Source: an uncultured Bacteroidota bacterium (GTDB lineage: Bacteria; Bacteroidota; Bacteroidia; Flavobacteriales; Flavobacteriaceae). Taken from it: a DNA stretch of 64,000 nt. Location: NCBI GenBank assembly GCA_913041125.1, contig CAJWHM010000002.1, positions 38,868 through 102,867 of the forward strand, in the 5' to 3' direction. The translations under genes and the position numbers were made by a program. The notes beneath the pieces were generated by a model, which saw nothing but the letters and a program-made list of their open reading frames with translations, ran no database searches and was not told where the DNA came from. Shown piece after piece: positions 37,698 to 46,439 of this stretch. Within the stretch, counting starts at the first letter, position 1. Each line of letters begins with the position of its first letter.

Positions 37698-39524
37698 ATG
37701 AGGTATTTATCTATTTTATTTTTCGTTTCATTAATTACAAATGCTCAAATTAAAAGAATAGAACCACCTTTTTGGTGGGAAGGTATGAATGATAGTAAAC
37801 TACAAGTTTTAATTTACGGAGATAATATAGCCAGATATAAAGTTAAATCAAAAGGCATGGATCTGATAAATGTTGAGCGAGTAGAAAATGAAAATTATCT
37901 TTTTTTAAATTTTAATCTATCTTTCCAAAAAAAGGGTTTTTACGATATTGATCTGTATGATTCTTTTGATAGAAAGATTGATAATTATTCTTATGAAATT
38001 AAATCACGAGAAAAAGGAAAAAAGATATCTAGTTTTAATTCTTCGGATGTCATTTATCTGATAATGCCTGACCGTTTTGCAAATGGGAATCAATCAAACG
38101 ACTCGCATCCTGATTTAACAGAAAAGGTAAATCGGAAAGAACAAGATGGTCGACACGGTGGAGATATTGAGGGAATTATAAAAAATTTAGATTATTTACA
38201 GGAGTTAGGAATCACAACAATTTGGTCAACACCACTCTGTGAAGATAATGACCCAAAGGTTTCATATCATACCTATGCTCAAAGTGATGTTTACAGAATT
38301 GATCCTCGATTTGGAACTAACAACGATTATAAACGTTTAGCTGAAAATCTTCATCAACGGGGAATGAAAATAATCATGGATTATGTAACCAACCATTGGG
38401 GCATTGAACATTGGATGATTAAAGACCTTCCAAATAAAGATTGGATTCATAAGTTTGATAAATACGTTAATACAAATCATAGAAAGGAGATTCACTCTGA
38501 TCCTTATGCTTCAAAAAAAGACAAAAAGGAATTAATTCAAGGGTGGTTTGTCCCTTCAATGGCTGATTTGAATCAGAGCAATCCTTTACTTTTAAAATAT
38601 TTAATTCAAAATGCAATATGGTGGATTGAATTTGCAAATATTGATGGATTTCGTGTTGATACATTTCCCTATAATAATCCTAAGCCAATGGTCGAGTGGG
38701 TAAAATCAATTAGAAATGAATATCCAAATTTTAATATAGTCGGGGAGGGGTGGATGCACAATACGATTCATTTGTCCTATTGGCAGGAAAATAGCCCTAT
38801 TGCTGATATTAAAGGATTTAATTCATTTCTACCGAGTGTTATGGACTTTACATTAAATGATGCATTGGTAAAAAGTTTTAGTGAAAGAAATAGTAATTGG
38901 GAAGGTGGTATGACAAGGATATATAAAAATTTACAAAATGATTTTCTTTATACTAATGTAAATAATCTATTGATTTTTGCAGAAAATCATGATACTAACA
39001 GAATAAATGATTTTTATCCAGAACTTAAAGATTACAAGAGAATGATGTCAGTTTTAATGACTCTTAGAGGGATACCACAAATTTATTATGGCTCTGAAAT
39101 AGGAATGACAGGTAAAAAAGAAAATGGTGACGGAGACATTAGAAGAGATTTTCCAGGTGGTTGGTTAACTGATAATAAAAATGCTTTTTTAAAAGAAGAA
39201 CGTACAATTGAACAAAATAATTATTTCGAATTCACAAAAAAGCTGCTTAACTGGCGTAAATCTAATGAAGCTGTCCATCAAGGAAAAACTTTACATTATA
39301 CACCACAAAATGATGTTTATGTGTATTTTAGATTCTTAGATAATTTAAGAGTAATGATTGTTGTAAATAACAGTTCTGAGGATCAAACTATCCTACTAGA
39401 TCGTTTTGAGGAAGGACTAAATGGGAAATATAATGGAATTGAAATTTTAAGCAATAATAAAATTACATTAGGTAAAAGCCTAAAAATAAAGGCTGGAATG
39501 GTTAAAATAATTGAATTAAATTGA
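37698..39524 (+). CDS. Exported GH13 cyclomaltodextrinase/neopullulanase-type enzyme
   Basis: A 608-residue GH13 protein with an N-terminal signal (1-18, cut near TNAQ) and a family-specific N-domain (about 20-115). The catalytic barrel has all four conserved regions: IIMDYVTNH, GFRVDTFPY with the nucleophile Asp, NIVGEGWMH with the acid Glu, and FAENHDTNR. The layout fits SusA-like neopullulanases or cyclomaltodextrinases that cleave alpha-1,4 links in periplasmic maltodextrins. It is co-oriented with pgmB and GH65. Confidence 0.88.
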   Translation: MRYLSILFFVSLITNAQIKRIEPPFWWEGMNDSKLQVLIYGDNIARYKVKSKGMDLINVERVENENYLFLNFNLSFQKKGFYDIDLYDSFDRKIDNYSYEIKSREKGKKISSFNSSDVIYLIMPDRFANGNQSNDSHPDLTEKVNRKEQDGRHGGDIEGIIKNLDYLQELGITTIWSTPLCEDNDPKVSYHTYAQSDVYRIDPRFGTNNDYKRLAENLHQRGMKIIMDYVTNHWGIEHWMIKDLPNKDWIHKFDKYVNTNHRKEIHSDPYASKKDKKELIQGWFVPSMADLNQSNPLLLKYLIQNAIWWIEFANIDGFRVDTFPYNNPKPMVEWVKSIRNEYPNFNIVGEGWMHNTIHLSYWQENSPIADIKGFNSFLPSVMDFTLNDALVKSFSERNSNWEGGMTRIYKNLQNDFLYTNVNNLLIFAENHDTNRINDFYPELKDYKRMMSVLMTLRGIPQIYYGSEIGMTGKKENGDGDIRRDFPGGWLTDNKNAFLKEERTIEQNNYFEFTKKLLNWRKSNEAVHQGKTLHYTPQNDVYVYFRFLDNLRVMIVVNNSSEDQTILLDRFEEGLNGKYNGIEILSNNKITLGKSLKIKAGMVKIIELN

Positions 39525-39528
39525 AACT

Positions 39529-40929
39529 ATGAAATCTTATTTAACTGTACTTCTAGGGATTTTAATATTTTCTTGTCAATCTTCAAGAGAAAAAGCTAGA
39601 AAGCCTCAAGAATCCTTAAAAGTTACAAAAACATTAGAACCAATAAGTGAAAAAATTATTGCAAATTCTGTTTTATATGAAGCGAATATTAGACAATATT
39701 CCAACGAAGGTACATTTAACGCTTTTACTAAAGATTTACATCTTTTAAAAAAAATGGGAGTTAAAATTTTGTGGTTAATGCCAATTAATCCGATTTCTAC
39801 AACAAAAAGCAAGGGACCATTAGGGAGCTATTATGCTGTATCAAACTATACAAAAGTGAATCCTGAATTCGGAACTTTACAAGACTTTAAAGCTTTAGTG
39901 AAAAAAGCACACGAAATGGGTATTTATGTTATTTTAGATTGGGTACCTGGACATACAGGCTGGGACCATAACTGGATCAAGGATAAAAGTGACTATTATT
40001 TAAAAAATAAAAAAGGCGAAATTATTGATCCGATTGATTTTAGAACAGGCAAGTCGTTTGGCTGGACAGATGTAGCTGATCTTGATTATAGTAATCTTAA
40101 AATGAGAGAGGAGCTTCGTCAAGCAATGATATACTGGGTTAAAGAAGCTGACATTGATGGATATAGAATAGACCAAGCTTATGCAGTTCCAAAAATATTT
40201 TATGATAAGACATTCAAAGCATTAAGAGATATAAAACCTGTTTTTCTCTTAGCTGAGACTGATATTTATCATCCTGGGGGTATCAAACTAGTGAGTAAGT
40301 TTGATGCTACTTATGATTGGACTGGTCATCATTTATCAAAAGATATAGCAAAAGGCAGAAAAAATGCCAATGATTATTACAAACATATCAAAAGGACAAT
40401 CCGCTTGTATGGTAAAGACAATATACTAGTCAATTTTGTTTCTAATCATGATGAAAATTCTTGGAATGGAACTATAAATGAAAGCTATGGTGATGCACAA
40501 TATGTTTTTATGGCTATGAATTATATGCTTCCAGGCATGCCATTAGTTTATTCAGGACAAGAATATGATTTAAATAAAAGATTACATTTTTTTGAAAAAG
40601 ATAGTTTTCCAAAAATTAAAGGAAATACTATGGAATTTTTACAACAAATGGGTGCACTGAAAAACAATCATAAAGCCCTAGCCACTGGATCAAATGGAGG
40701 TTCATTTAAAAGAATTTTCTCAACAAAAGACAATCAAATTTTTGCTTTTGAAAGAGAAAAAAATGGAGATACTCTTGTCGTTGTTGCAAATTTAAGTAAT
40801 GGTTATTCGCAATTTACTATGCCTTATGATGGTGAGTTTAAGAGATATCAAGATTTTAAAGTCAAACGACTTTCATCTTCTTATCAATATGATATGAAGC
40901 CATGGGAGTTTTGGATATTAATAAAGTAG
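39529..40929 (+). CDS. Alpha-amylase family GH13 lipoprotein
   Basis: A 466-residue GH13 enzyme with a lipobox in ILIFSCQSS (Cys16), so it is probably a lipid-anchored surface or periplasmic enzyme. Conserved regions are ILDWVPGHTGWDHNW, DGYRIDQAY (nucleophile), FLLAETDIYHPGG (acid Glu) and FVSNHDENSW. It starts 4 bases after the previous GH13 gene. Together they would cut alpha-glucan outside the cell. Precise specificity cannot be read. Confidence 0.9.
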   Translation: MKSYLTVLLGILIFSCQSSREKARKPQESLKVTKTLEPISEKIIANSVLYEANIRQYSNEGTFNAFTKDLHLLKKMGVKILWLMPINPISTTKSKGPLGSYYAVSNYTKVNPEFGTLQDFKALVKKAHEMGIYVILDWVPGHTGWDHNWIKDKSDYYLKNKKGEIIDPIDFRTGKSFGWTDVADLDYSNLKMREELRQAMIYWVKEADIDGYRIDQAYAVPKIFYDKTFKALRDIKPVFLLAETDIYHPGGIKLVSKFDATYDWTGHHLSKDIAKGRKNANDYYKHIKRTIRLYGKDNILVNFVSNHDENSWNGTINESYGDAQYVFMAMNYMLPGMPLVYSGQEYDLNKRLHFFEKDSFPKIKGNTMEFLQQMGALKNNHKALATGSNGGSFKRIFSTKDNQIFAFEREKNGDTLVVVANLSNGYSQFTMPYDGEFKRYQDFKVKRLSSSYQYDMKPWEFWILIK

Positions 40930-40974
40930 AAGAACCTCTCGTTAATAAGCTAAAAATTTAAGGGAAATTAATTT

Positions 40975-41730
40975 ATGAGAATCAGAGGAGTTTTAGTTGT
41001 TTTATATTTAAGTTTTATGAGTATTTATTGCGAATCTCAAAAGAACATTGTTATTATTGGTCATAGAGGGGCAAAGGGTCACCTAGCAGAAAACACACTT
41101 CCTTCAATAGCAAAAGCCATTGATTTAGGAGTAAATGGAATAGAAATAGACGTCTTTAAATGCGCTTCTGGTGAATTAGTTGTCTTTCACGACAAGACAC
41201 TCGAAGATCTTACAAACGCTAGTGGATATATAGAGGATTTAGATTTAGATTCAATTCAACGTATAGAAGTTTTGGATGGCTACACAATTCCTACATTGAA
41301 TGAAGTAATGGATTTAATTCAAGGAAAGGTTTTTCTTAATATTGAATTGAAGGGAAGTCAAACAGCAATCGAAACTAATAATCTTTTGGAAGAATACTTT
41401 GATAAAGAAGAATGGTCAAACGAAAAAATTTTGATTTCTAGTTTTATTTGGGAAGAACTAAAAAAATTTAGACAAATAAATAAAGAAATTCCAATAGCTA
41501 TTTTAACTGAAGATGATCCCTTAGATGCTATTCCTGTAGGATTAGAACTTGACGCTGTTTCAATTAATCCTGATTATGAGACTTTAAACGATGAAAATAT
41601 TCAAAAAATTCAAAAAAATGGATTTAAAATATATCCTTGGACAGTTAACGCACCCAAAGATATTAGACTGTTAATTGACAAAGGAGTAGATGGAATTATT
41701 ACTGACTTTCCAGAAAGAATAGTAAAATAA
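40975..41730 (+). CDS. Glycerophosphodiester phosphodiesterase
   Basis: A 251-residue GDPD. Hydrolyses glycerophosphodiesters to glycerol-3-phosphate and an alcohol. The catalytic motif is IGHRGAKGHLAENT, followed by GIEIDVFKCASGELVVFHD with the metal-binding EID and the His; the C-terminal WTVNAPKDI and GIITDFPER are standard. A hydrophobic N-terminus with SIYCESQ may be a lipoprotein signal, so it is likely exported. It follows the GH13 genes by 45 bases. Confidence 0.92.
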   Translation: MRIRGVLVVLYLSFMSIYCESQKNIVIIGHRGAKGHLAENTLPSIAKAIDLGVNGIEIDVFKCASGELVVFHDKTLEDLTNASGYIEDLDLDSIQRIEVLDGYTIPTLNEVMDLIQGKVFLNIELKGSQTAIETNNLLEEYFDKEEWSNEKILISSFIWEELKKFRQINKEIPIAILTEDDPLDAIPVGLELDAVSINPDYETLNDENIQKIQKNGFKIYPWTVNAPKDIRLLIDKGVDGIITDFPERIVK

Positions 41731-41734
41731 TCTA

Positions 41735-42220
41735 TTAGTTCAAATAAATTATAAATGCGTTCAAAATAGAAGCAAAACTCACCCAGACTATATAGGGATA
41801 TAACATAATAGAAGCTTTTTTATCAACGAGTCGAAACCAAAATATTGTTCTTTGAATAAGTATCCATAAAATAACAATTACAACCATAGATAAAGAAGGG
41901 TTTCTTAGTCCAAAAAAAACTAATGACCATAGTCCGTTAAGAATCAATTGGGATAGAAAATGATATATAGCTGTTTTCCCCCACAAATGTCTTCTCCCAA
42001 AAAACCAAACCCTACCAATAGCAATTCCCATAAGGATATAAAGAAATGTCCAAACAGGACCAAATACCCAATTAGGAGGTGAAAAAAAAGGTTTTTCTAA
42101 ATTTTCATACCAATTTGGGATAGCATTTTTTGTAACTATACTTGAGATTAAACCTATACCTAGCGAAAGTAAAATTCCAACAATGCATGCTAATATTAAA
42201 TCTTTTTTTATTTTTTTCAT
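41735..42220 (-). CDS. TspO/MBR tryptophan-rich sensory protein
   Basis: A 161-residue, five-helix membrane protein of the TspO/peripheral benzodiazepine receptor family, with the conserved PNWYENLEKPFFSPPNWVFGP, WTFLYILMGIA and LNGLWSLVFFGL regions (cited as PFFSPPNWVFGPVWTFLY and LNGLWSLVFFGL). Family members bind tetrapyrroles and may act in light or oxidative stress. Its location next to the mevalonate decarboxylase is a typical flavobacterial gene order, divergent from it. Confidence 0.92.
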   Translation of the reverse strand: MKKIKKDLILACIVGILLSLGIGLISSIVTKNAIPNWYENLEKPFFSPPNWVFGPVWTFLYILMGIAIGRVWFFGRRHLWGKTAIYHFLSQLILNGLWSLVFFGLRNPSLSMVVIVILWILIQRTIFWFRLVDKKASIMLYPYIVWVSFASILNAFIIYLN

Positions 42221-42279
42221 TCCATATACAAAGTAGTGATTTCTAATCTTTCTTCAATAAATCATAACATATGAAGTCC

Positions 42280-42287
42280 TATATTTG
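42280..42287 (+). promoter_or_regulatory. -7 promoter box TATATTTG for the mevalonate genes
   Basis: An exact TAnnTTTG box ending 8 bases before the ATG of the mevalonate diphosphate decarboxylase gene. The predicted transcript would be nearly leaderless. Confidence 0.6.
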
Positions 42288-42295
42288 AAATTTAT

Positions 42296-43366
42296 ATGGA
42301 AGAAAATTTATTTGTTTCAAAAACAGCACCCCCCAGAGAGTTCAAATCTTTTTGGGAAGCCCCCAGTAATATAGCTTTGGTAAAATATTGGGGAAAAATA
42401 AGTTCTCAAATACCAAAAAATCCTTCTTTGAGTTTTACATTGTCAAAATGTGTTACTAAGACAGAAATTTTATTTAAACCTCATAAATCAAAAACCTTTG
42501 ACTTTGATTTTTATTTTGATGATAAACCAATGACCAATTTTGAGATTAAGCTTGGAACATTTTTCAAACTTGTAAGTTCCTACATACCTTGGATAAATGA
42601 ATATAAACTAGTCATAAAAAGTCAAAATTCTTTTCCTCACAGCAGTGGTATTGCTTCATCAGCATCAGCGATGGCTGCATTGTCTTTAAATTTGATGGAT
42701 ATGGAAAGAAAATTATTTCCAAAAATGGATAATTCTTTTTTTTATCAGAAAGCTTCTTTTTTAGCTCGTTTAGGGTCTGGAAGTGCTGCTAGAAGTATTA
42801 AGGGACCTGTCACAATATGGGGTAAAAATAATTCAGTTTCTTTTTCGTCTGATCTTTATGCAGTAAATTTTGACGATGAATTAAGCCCTATTTTTAAAAC
42901 TTATCAAAATGCAATCCTACTAGTAGATAAGAACTCAAAGTCTGTTACTAGTTCTCAAGGACATAATTTAATGAATAAACACCCTTATGCATCTAATAGA
43001 TTTATACAAGCTAAAAGTAATTTGAAAAATCTTGTTGACATTATGAAGTCCGAAGATTTAGATGGATTTGTTGAGATTGTTGAGTCAGAGGCTTTATCAC
43101 TTCATGCTATGATGATGACCTCAAATCCATATTTTATTTTGTTTAAGCCGAATACTTTATCAATAATTGAAAAAACTTGGGACCTCAGGAAAAATAAAAA
43201 AATTCCTATTTGTTTTACCCTTGATGCTGGAGCAAATGTCCATCTTCTATATCCATTTGAATTTAAAAATATAGTTAAAATATTTATTGAAGATGAGTTA
43301 AAAGAATTTTGTCAGAATGGTCAATACATTTTGGATTATGTAGGTGTTGGTGCTAAAAAAATTTAA
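42296..43366 (+). CDS. mvaD: Diphosphomevalonate decarboxylase
   Basis: A 356-residue GHMP-fold enzyme that decarboxylates mevalonate diphosphate to isopentenyl diphosphate. It has APSNIALVKYWGK near the N-terminus, the ATP-binding SFPHSSGIASSASAMAAL loop, and TLDAGANVHLLYP near the C-terminus. With the adjacent kinase it shows that this organism uses the mevalonate route to isoprenoids, as do Flavobacteriia. A C6 run near 42330 in the AP-PRE region is in frame. A promoter box sits just upstream. Confidence 0.92.
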   Translation: MEENLFVSKTAPPREFKSFWEAPSNIALVKYWGKISSQIPKNPSLSFTLSKCVTKTEILFKPHKSKTFDFDFYFDDKPMTNFEIKLGTFFKLVSSYIPWINEYKLVIKSQNSFPHSSGIASSASAMAALSLNLMDMERKLFPKMDNSFFYQKASFLARLGSGSAARSIKGPVTIWGKNNSVSFSSDLYAVNFDDELSPIFKTYQNAILLVDKNSKSVTSSQGHNLMNKHPYASNRFIQAKSNLKNLVDIMKSEDLDGFVEIVESEALSLHAMMMTSNPYFILFKPNTLSIIEKTWDLRKNKKIPICFTLDAGANVHLLYPFEFKNIVKIFIEDELKEFCQNGQYILDYVGVGAKKI

Positions 43367-43401
43367 ATTAGATTTAATTCTAGAAAACGTTTTTCTTATT
43401 T

Positions 43402-44331
43402 ATGCAATCGTCTCAATTTTTCTCTAAAATTTTACTTTTTGGGGAATATGGAATAATTAAAAGTTCTAAAGGACTTTCTATTCCATATGATTCCTATAGT
43501 GGATTTTTAAGTATTCTAGATCAAGGCACTAATGAAAATAAAGTTTCTCATAATAATTTATCAGCATTCTCAGAATATCTAAAGAAGATAAATAATGAAA
43601 TATTAGATTTTGACTGGGAAAAATTAGAAAATGATTTAGCCAATAGACTTTTTTTTGATAGTAATATACCTAAAGGCTATGGGGTTGGGAGTAGTGGAGC
43701 AATAGTAGCCGCATTTTATGACAGATATATTTTAAGTAAAAAAAAATTTGATAAAACTTTAAATAATGAAAATCTAATTTATTTAAAAAATATTTTTAGT
43801 AAGATGGAATCTTTTTTTCATGGCAAATCTTCTGGCCTTGATCCATTAAATAGCTATCTCAATTTACCTATTTTAATAAAATCTGCAGATCAAATTGAAA
43901 CAACTAAAATTCCGATTAAAAAATCATCTGATGAGAATGTCATTTTTTTGTTAGACACTGGTTTTAATTGTGAAACTGAGCCAATGGTGTCATTATTTAT
44001 GGATAAAATGCAGAATAAAGAATTTAGTAAAATATTTAATAACGAGTTTATTGTAAGTTCAAACAAATGCATAGAGTATTTTTTAAAAGGTGAGATTGAT
44101 TTATTTTTTATTAATCTAAAAAAATTATCTTCTATTACAATTAAATATTTTAAACCTATGATACCTGAAAAATTTCATGAATTGTGGTATGAGGGAATTA
44201 AAACGAATGATTTTTACTTCAAACTATGTGGCTCTGGGGGCGGAGGATATATTTTAGGATTTTCAAAAGATCCCAATAAAACAAAAAGATTAATGAAAAA
44301 TAATTTAATAGAAATTGTATCTCAGTTTTAA
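43402..44331 (+). CDS. GHMP kinase, mevalonate kinase-like
   Basis: A 309-residue GHMP kinase. Recognisable features are KILLFGEYGIIKSS at the N-terminus, the glycine-rich ATP loop GYGVGSSGAIVAAF, KSSGLDPLNSYL and FKLCGSGGGGYILGF near the C-terminus. Position directly behind diphosphomevalonate decarboxylase indicates mevalonate kinase (or phosphomevalonate kinase) in the same pathway. The sequence alone does not separate the two. In many relatives a UbiA prenyltransferase follows; here a pseudouridine synthase-like gene does. Confidence 0.82.
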   Translation: MQSSQFFSKILLFGEYGIIKSSKGLSIPYDSYSGFLSILDQGTNENKVSHNNLSAFSEYLKKINNEILDFDWEKLENDLANRLFFDSNIPKGYGVGSSGAIVAAFYDRYILSKKKFDKTLNNENLIYLKNIFSKMESFFHGKSSGLDPLNSYLNLPILIKSADQIETTKIPIKKSSDENVIFLLDTGFNCETEPMVSLFMDKMQNKEFSKIFNNEFIVSSNKCIEYFLKGEIDLFFINLKKLSSITIKYFKPMIPEKFHELWYEGIKTNDFYFKLCGSGGGGYILGFSKDPNKTKRLMKNNLIEIVSQF

Positions 44332-44378
44332 AAAGATTGATAAATGAATTTTTCATGATATTTTAAGATCTAGTTTCC

Positions 44379-45140
44379 ATGAAATCAAAAAAACAATTAG
44401 TAAAATCTAAGAACTCCTATTCAAAAAATGAGAACAGTGTCCGTTTAAATAAATTTTTAGCAAATGCCGGTTTAGGCTCAAGAAGAGAGGCCGACAATTT
44501 TATTAAAATGGGATTAGTTCAAATTAATGGAAAGGTAATTGCAGAAATGGGATACAAGGTTAAGCCAAATGATATTGTTAAATATGATGGTTCAAGAGTA
44601 AAAAATTCAGCTTTAGAGTATCTTTTGATAAACAAACCTAAGGGATTTATAGCCTCTTCTCAAAAAAGAAAAATTAATAAGCCTATACAAGATCTTATTT
44701 CATCAGTTATTGACGCAAAGATTCTTCCAGTTGGGGATATGGGTAGACCTTTGACTGGATTATTGATTTTAACTAATGATGAAAAAATAAGAATAAGAAT
44801 TAATAATTCTAAAAAAATTCATATGGTTTATCATGTGAAATTGGAGAAAAATATTTCAAATGAAATCATGAGCAAACTAAAAAAGGATCAATTGGTATTC
44901 GATAAAACTCAAAAAATAAATTCCATAAGTCATATTCCAGGAAAATCAAAAAAAGAGGTGGGTGTTGAGGTGCATTCTATTTCTCCTTTAATACTTACAA
45001 AACTTTTTGAAGCATCTGGATCAAAAGTTATTCAAATGGATCGAGTTGTTTTTGGTGGACTAACCAAAAAAGATTTACCAAGAGGTAAATGGAGAAGATT
45101 AACTACTAAAGAAATTGGGTTTTTGAAGATGATGTCCTAA
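44379..45140 (+). CDS. RluB/RsuA-family pseudouridine synthase-fold protein lacking the catalytic Asp
   Basis: A 253-residue protein with an N-terminal S4 domain (about 20-75, RLNKFLANAGLGSRREAD) and a RluB/RsuA-type domain (YLLINKPKGFIAS...). Family enzymes have GRLDxxTxGLLLLTND with a catalytic Asp; here the equivalent reads VGDMGRPLTGLLILTND. Aligned by the GLL and TND, the Asp is Gly and the Thr two residues before GLL is Leu. The usual NDG-THP segment is also altered (NDEKIRIRINNS). It may bind rRNA without modifying it. Its 3' end overlaps the convergent GT gene by 42 bases. Confidence 0.8.
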   Translation: MKSKKQLVKSKNSYSKNENSVRLNKFLANAGLGSRREADNFIKMGLVQINGKVIAEMGYKVKPNDIVKYDGSRVKNSALEYLLINKPKGFIASSQKRKINKPIQDLISSVIDAKILPVGDMGRPLTGLLILTNDEKIRIRINNSKKIHMVYHVKLEKNISNEIMSKLKKDQLVFDKTQKINSISHIPGKSKKEVGVEVHSISPLILTKLFEASGSKVIQMDRVVFGGLTKKDLPRGKWRRLTTKEIGFLKMMS

Positions 45141-46439
45141 TTTTTTGTAAAAGATTTCATAAAAAAAACATCCGTAAACTAAACAGTAAGAAAATAATTG
45201 TAATACTATATTTTCCTGAATAAAATTTGAGGAATAGGCATTGTAACTCCAAAAAACTGTCAAACTCCAAATTATAGGGAATGCGTAACCTGAAATAATA
45301 CCAACTAAAATTAAATTAATTATGTACCAAGGATGAATTGTAGTAGAAATAAAAAAATAACAACTTAAAAATAATAGTAAGCTTTCAAGTATTCTTTTAT
45401 TATTCAGGTTAGAATAAAGCAAACTAAAACAAAAAATTAACCCTATGTTAATATAAGGAGTAATATTTCCAAGTTGACGTATTATATTATATCCATACGT
45501 TTTATAACCAATAAAACGAATTATTTTGTATATACTTCCATTAAATTCAAAGTAATTAAACCAAAGTCGAATCGTATTTAAATAGTTTTCAATCATAATT
45601 CCATTAAAAAAAGGGAACCAAATTATGATTGAAAAAAAACCAGATATCAATGCAAACAAAATAAATTTTCGATATCCTAAAAATCTAAAAAAGAAAGGAA
45701 TAAAAAGTAGTGGTAATAATTTTATTCCTATTGCTATAGCCATAAATAAACCTCCCAAAAATGGATTTTTTTTGAAACAAAATATCCATGAGAATATTGT
45801 AAAACATAACATAAAACTCTCACTATGTAAATTTCCAAATCCTTCAATAATTACAATAGGATTTAAAAAATACCATACAATGTATTTTGGATCAAGTTTT
45901 AGATATTCTAATAAAAATTTTGTTCCAAAAAACAAACAAATTTCTCCAATTAAATAAACACACCTAATTCCCTTTACATAATTAAGAATTCCATTTTGAT
46001 CTAAATGACAAATTAATTTAAATAGGTATTGACTAAGGGGGGGATAGTTAGTATAATTGATCAAACTAAGATCACTCATTTGATTGTATATTGTAGACGA
46101 ATTTGGGAATATTACAGAATCAACTATTTGACTAGGATTATATTGATAAGGATTAATACCTAATAGTTGAATATTTCCATCCCAGAGAAAACGATAAAAA
46201 TCTTCTGAAAGAGAAGGGATATGCTCCCAAAAAAGTGCTCGACAAATAAGTCCAATTATAAAAACACCAATTAACGAATTATACTTTCTTATCCATAAAT
46301 AGAGTATTACGAATAATAAGGTATAGCATGTAAGTAATAAGAAAGTATCATCTCGTTGAATTTTGTATGAAAACAAATAAAAACCAAATAAGAAAGTAGA
46401 TGAATAGAAACAAAACAAAATTTTTTCTTGAATTCTCAT
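45099..46439 (-). CDS. Polyprenol-phosphate-sugar-dependent mannosyltransferase-like membrane protein (GT-C)
   Basis: A 446-residue integral membrane protein with about 11-13 helices. The first large loop carries SEDFYRFLWDGNIQ and INPYQYNP, the acidic loop and aromatic pattern of GT-C mannosyltransferases of the MptB/GT87-like type, which use lipid-phosphate-mannose donors. The later IIEGFGNLHSES and IHPWYIINLIL resemble conserved GT-C loops. It is the last gene of the six-gene cluster, overlapping the upstream cellulose-synthase-like gene by 4 bases. A G7 run lies at 46037-46043. Confidence 0.7.
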   Translation of the reverse strand: MRIQEKILFCFYSSTFLFGFYLFSYKIQRDDTFLLLTCYTLLFVILYLWIRKYNSLIGVFIIGLICRALFWEHIPSLSEDFYRFLWDGNIQLLGINPYQYNPSQIVDSVIFPNSSTIYNQMSDLSLINYTNYPPLSQYLFKLICHLDQNGILNYVKGIRCVYLIGEICLFFGTKFLLEYLKLDPKYIVWYFLNPIVIIEGFGNLHSESFMLCFTIFSWIFCFKKNPFLGGLFMAIAIGIKLLPLLFIPFFFRFLGYRKFILFALISGFFSIIIWFPFFNGIMIENYLNTIRLWFNYFEFNGSIYKIIRFIGYKTYGYNIIRQLGNITPYINIGLIFCFSLLYSNLNNKRILESLLLFLSCYFFISTTIHPWYIINLILVGIISGYAFPIIWSLTVFWSYNAYSSNFIQENIVLQLFSYCLVYGCFFYEIFYKKLGHHLQKPNFFSS

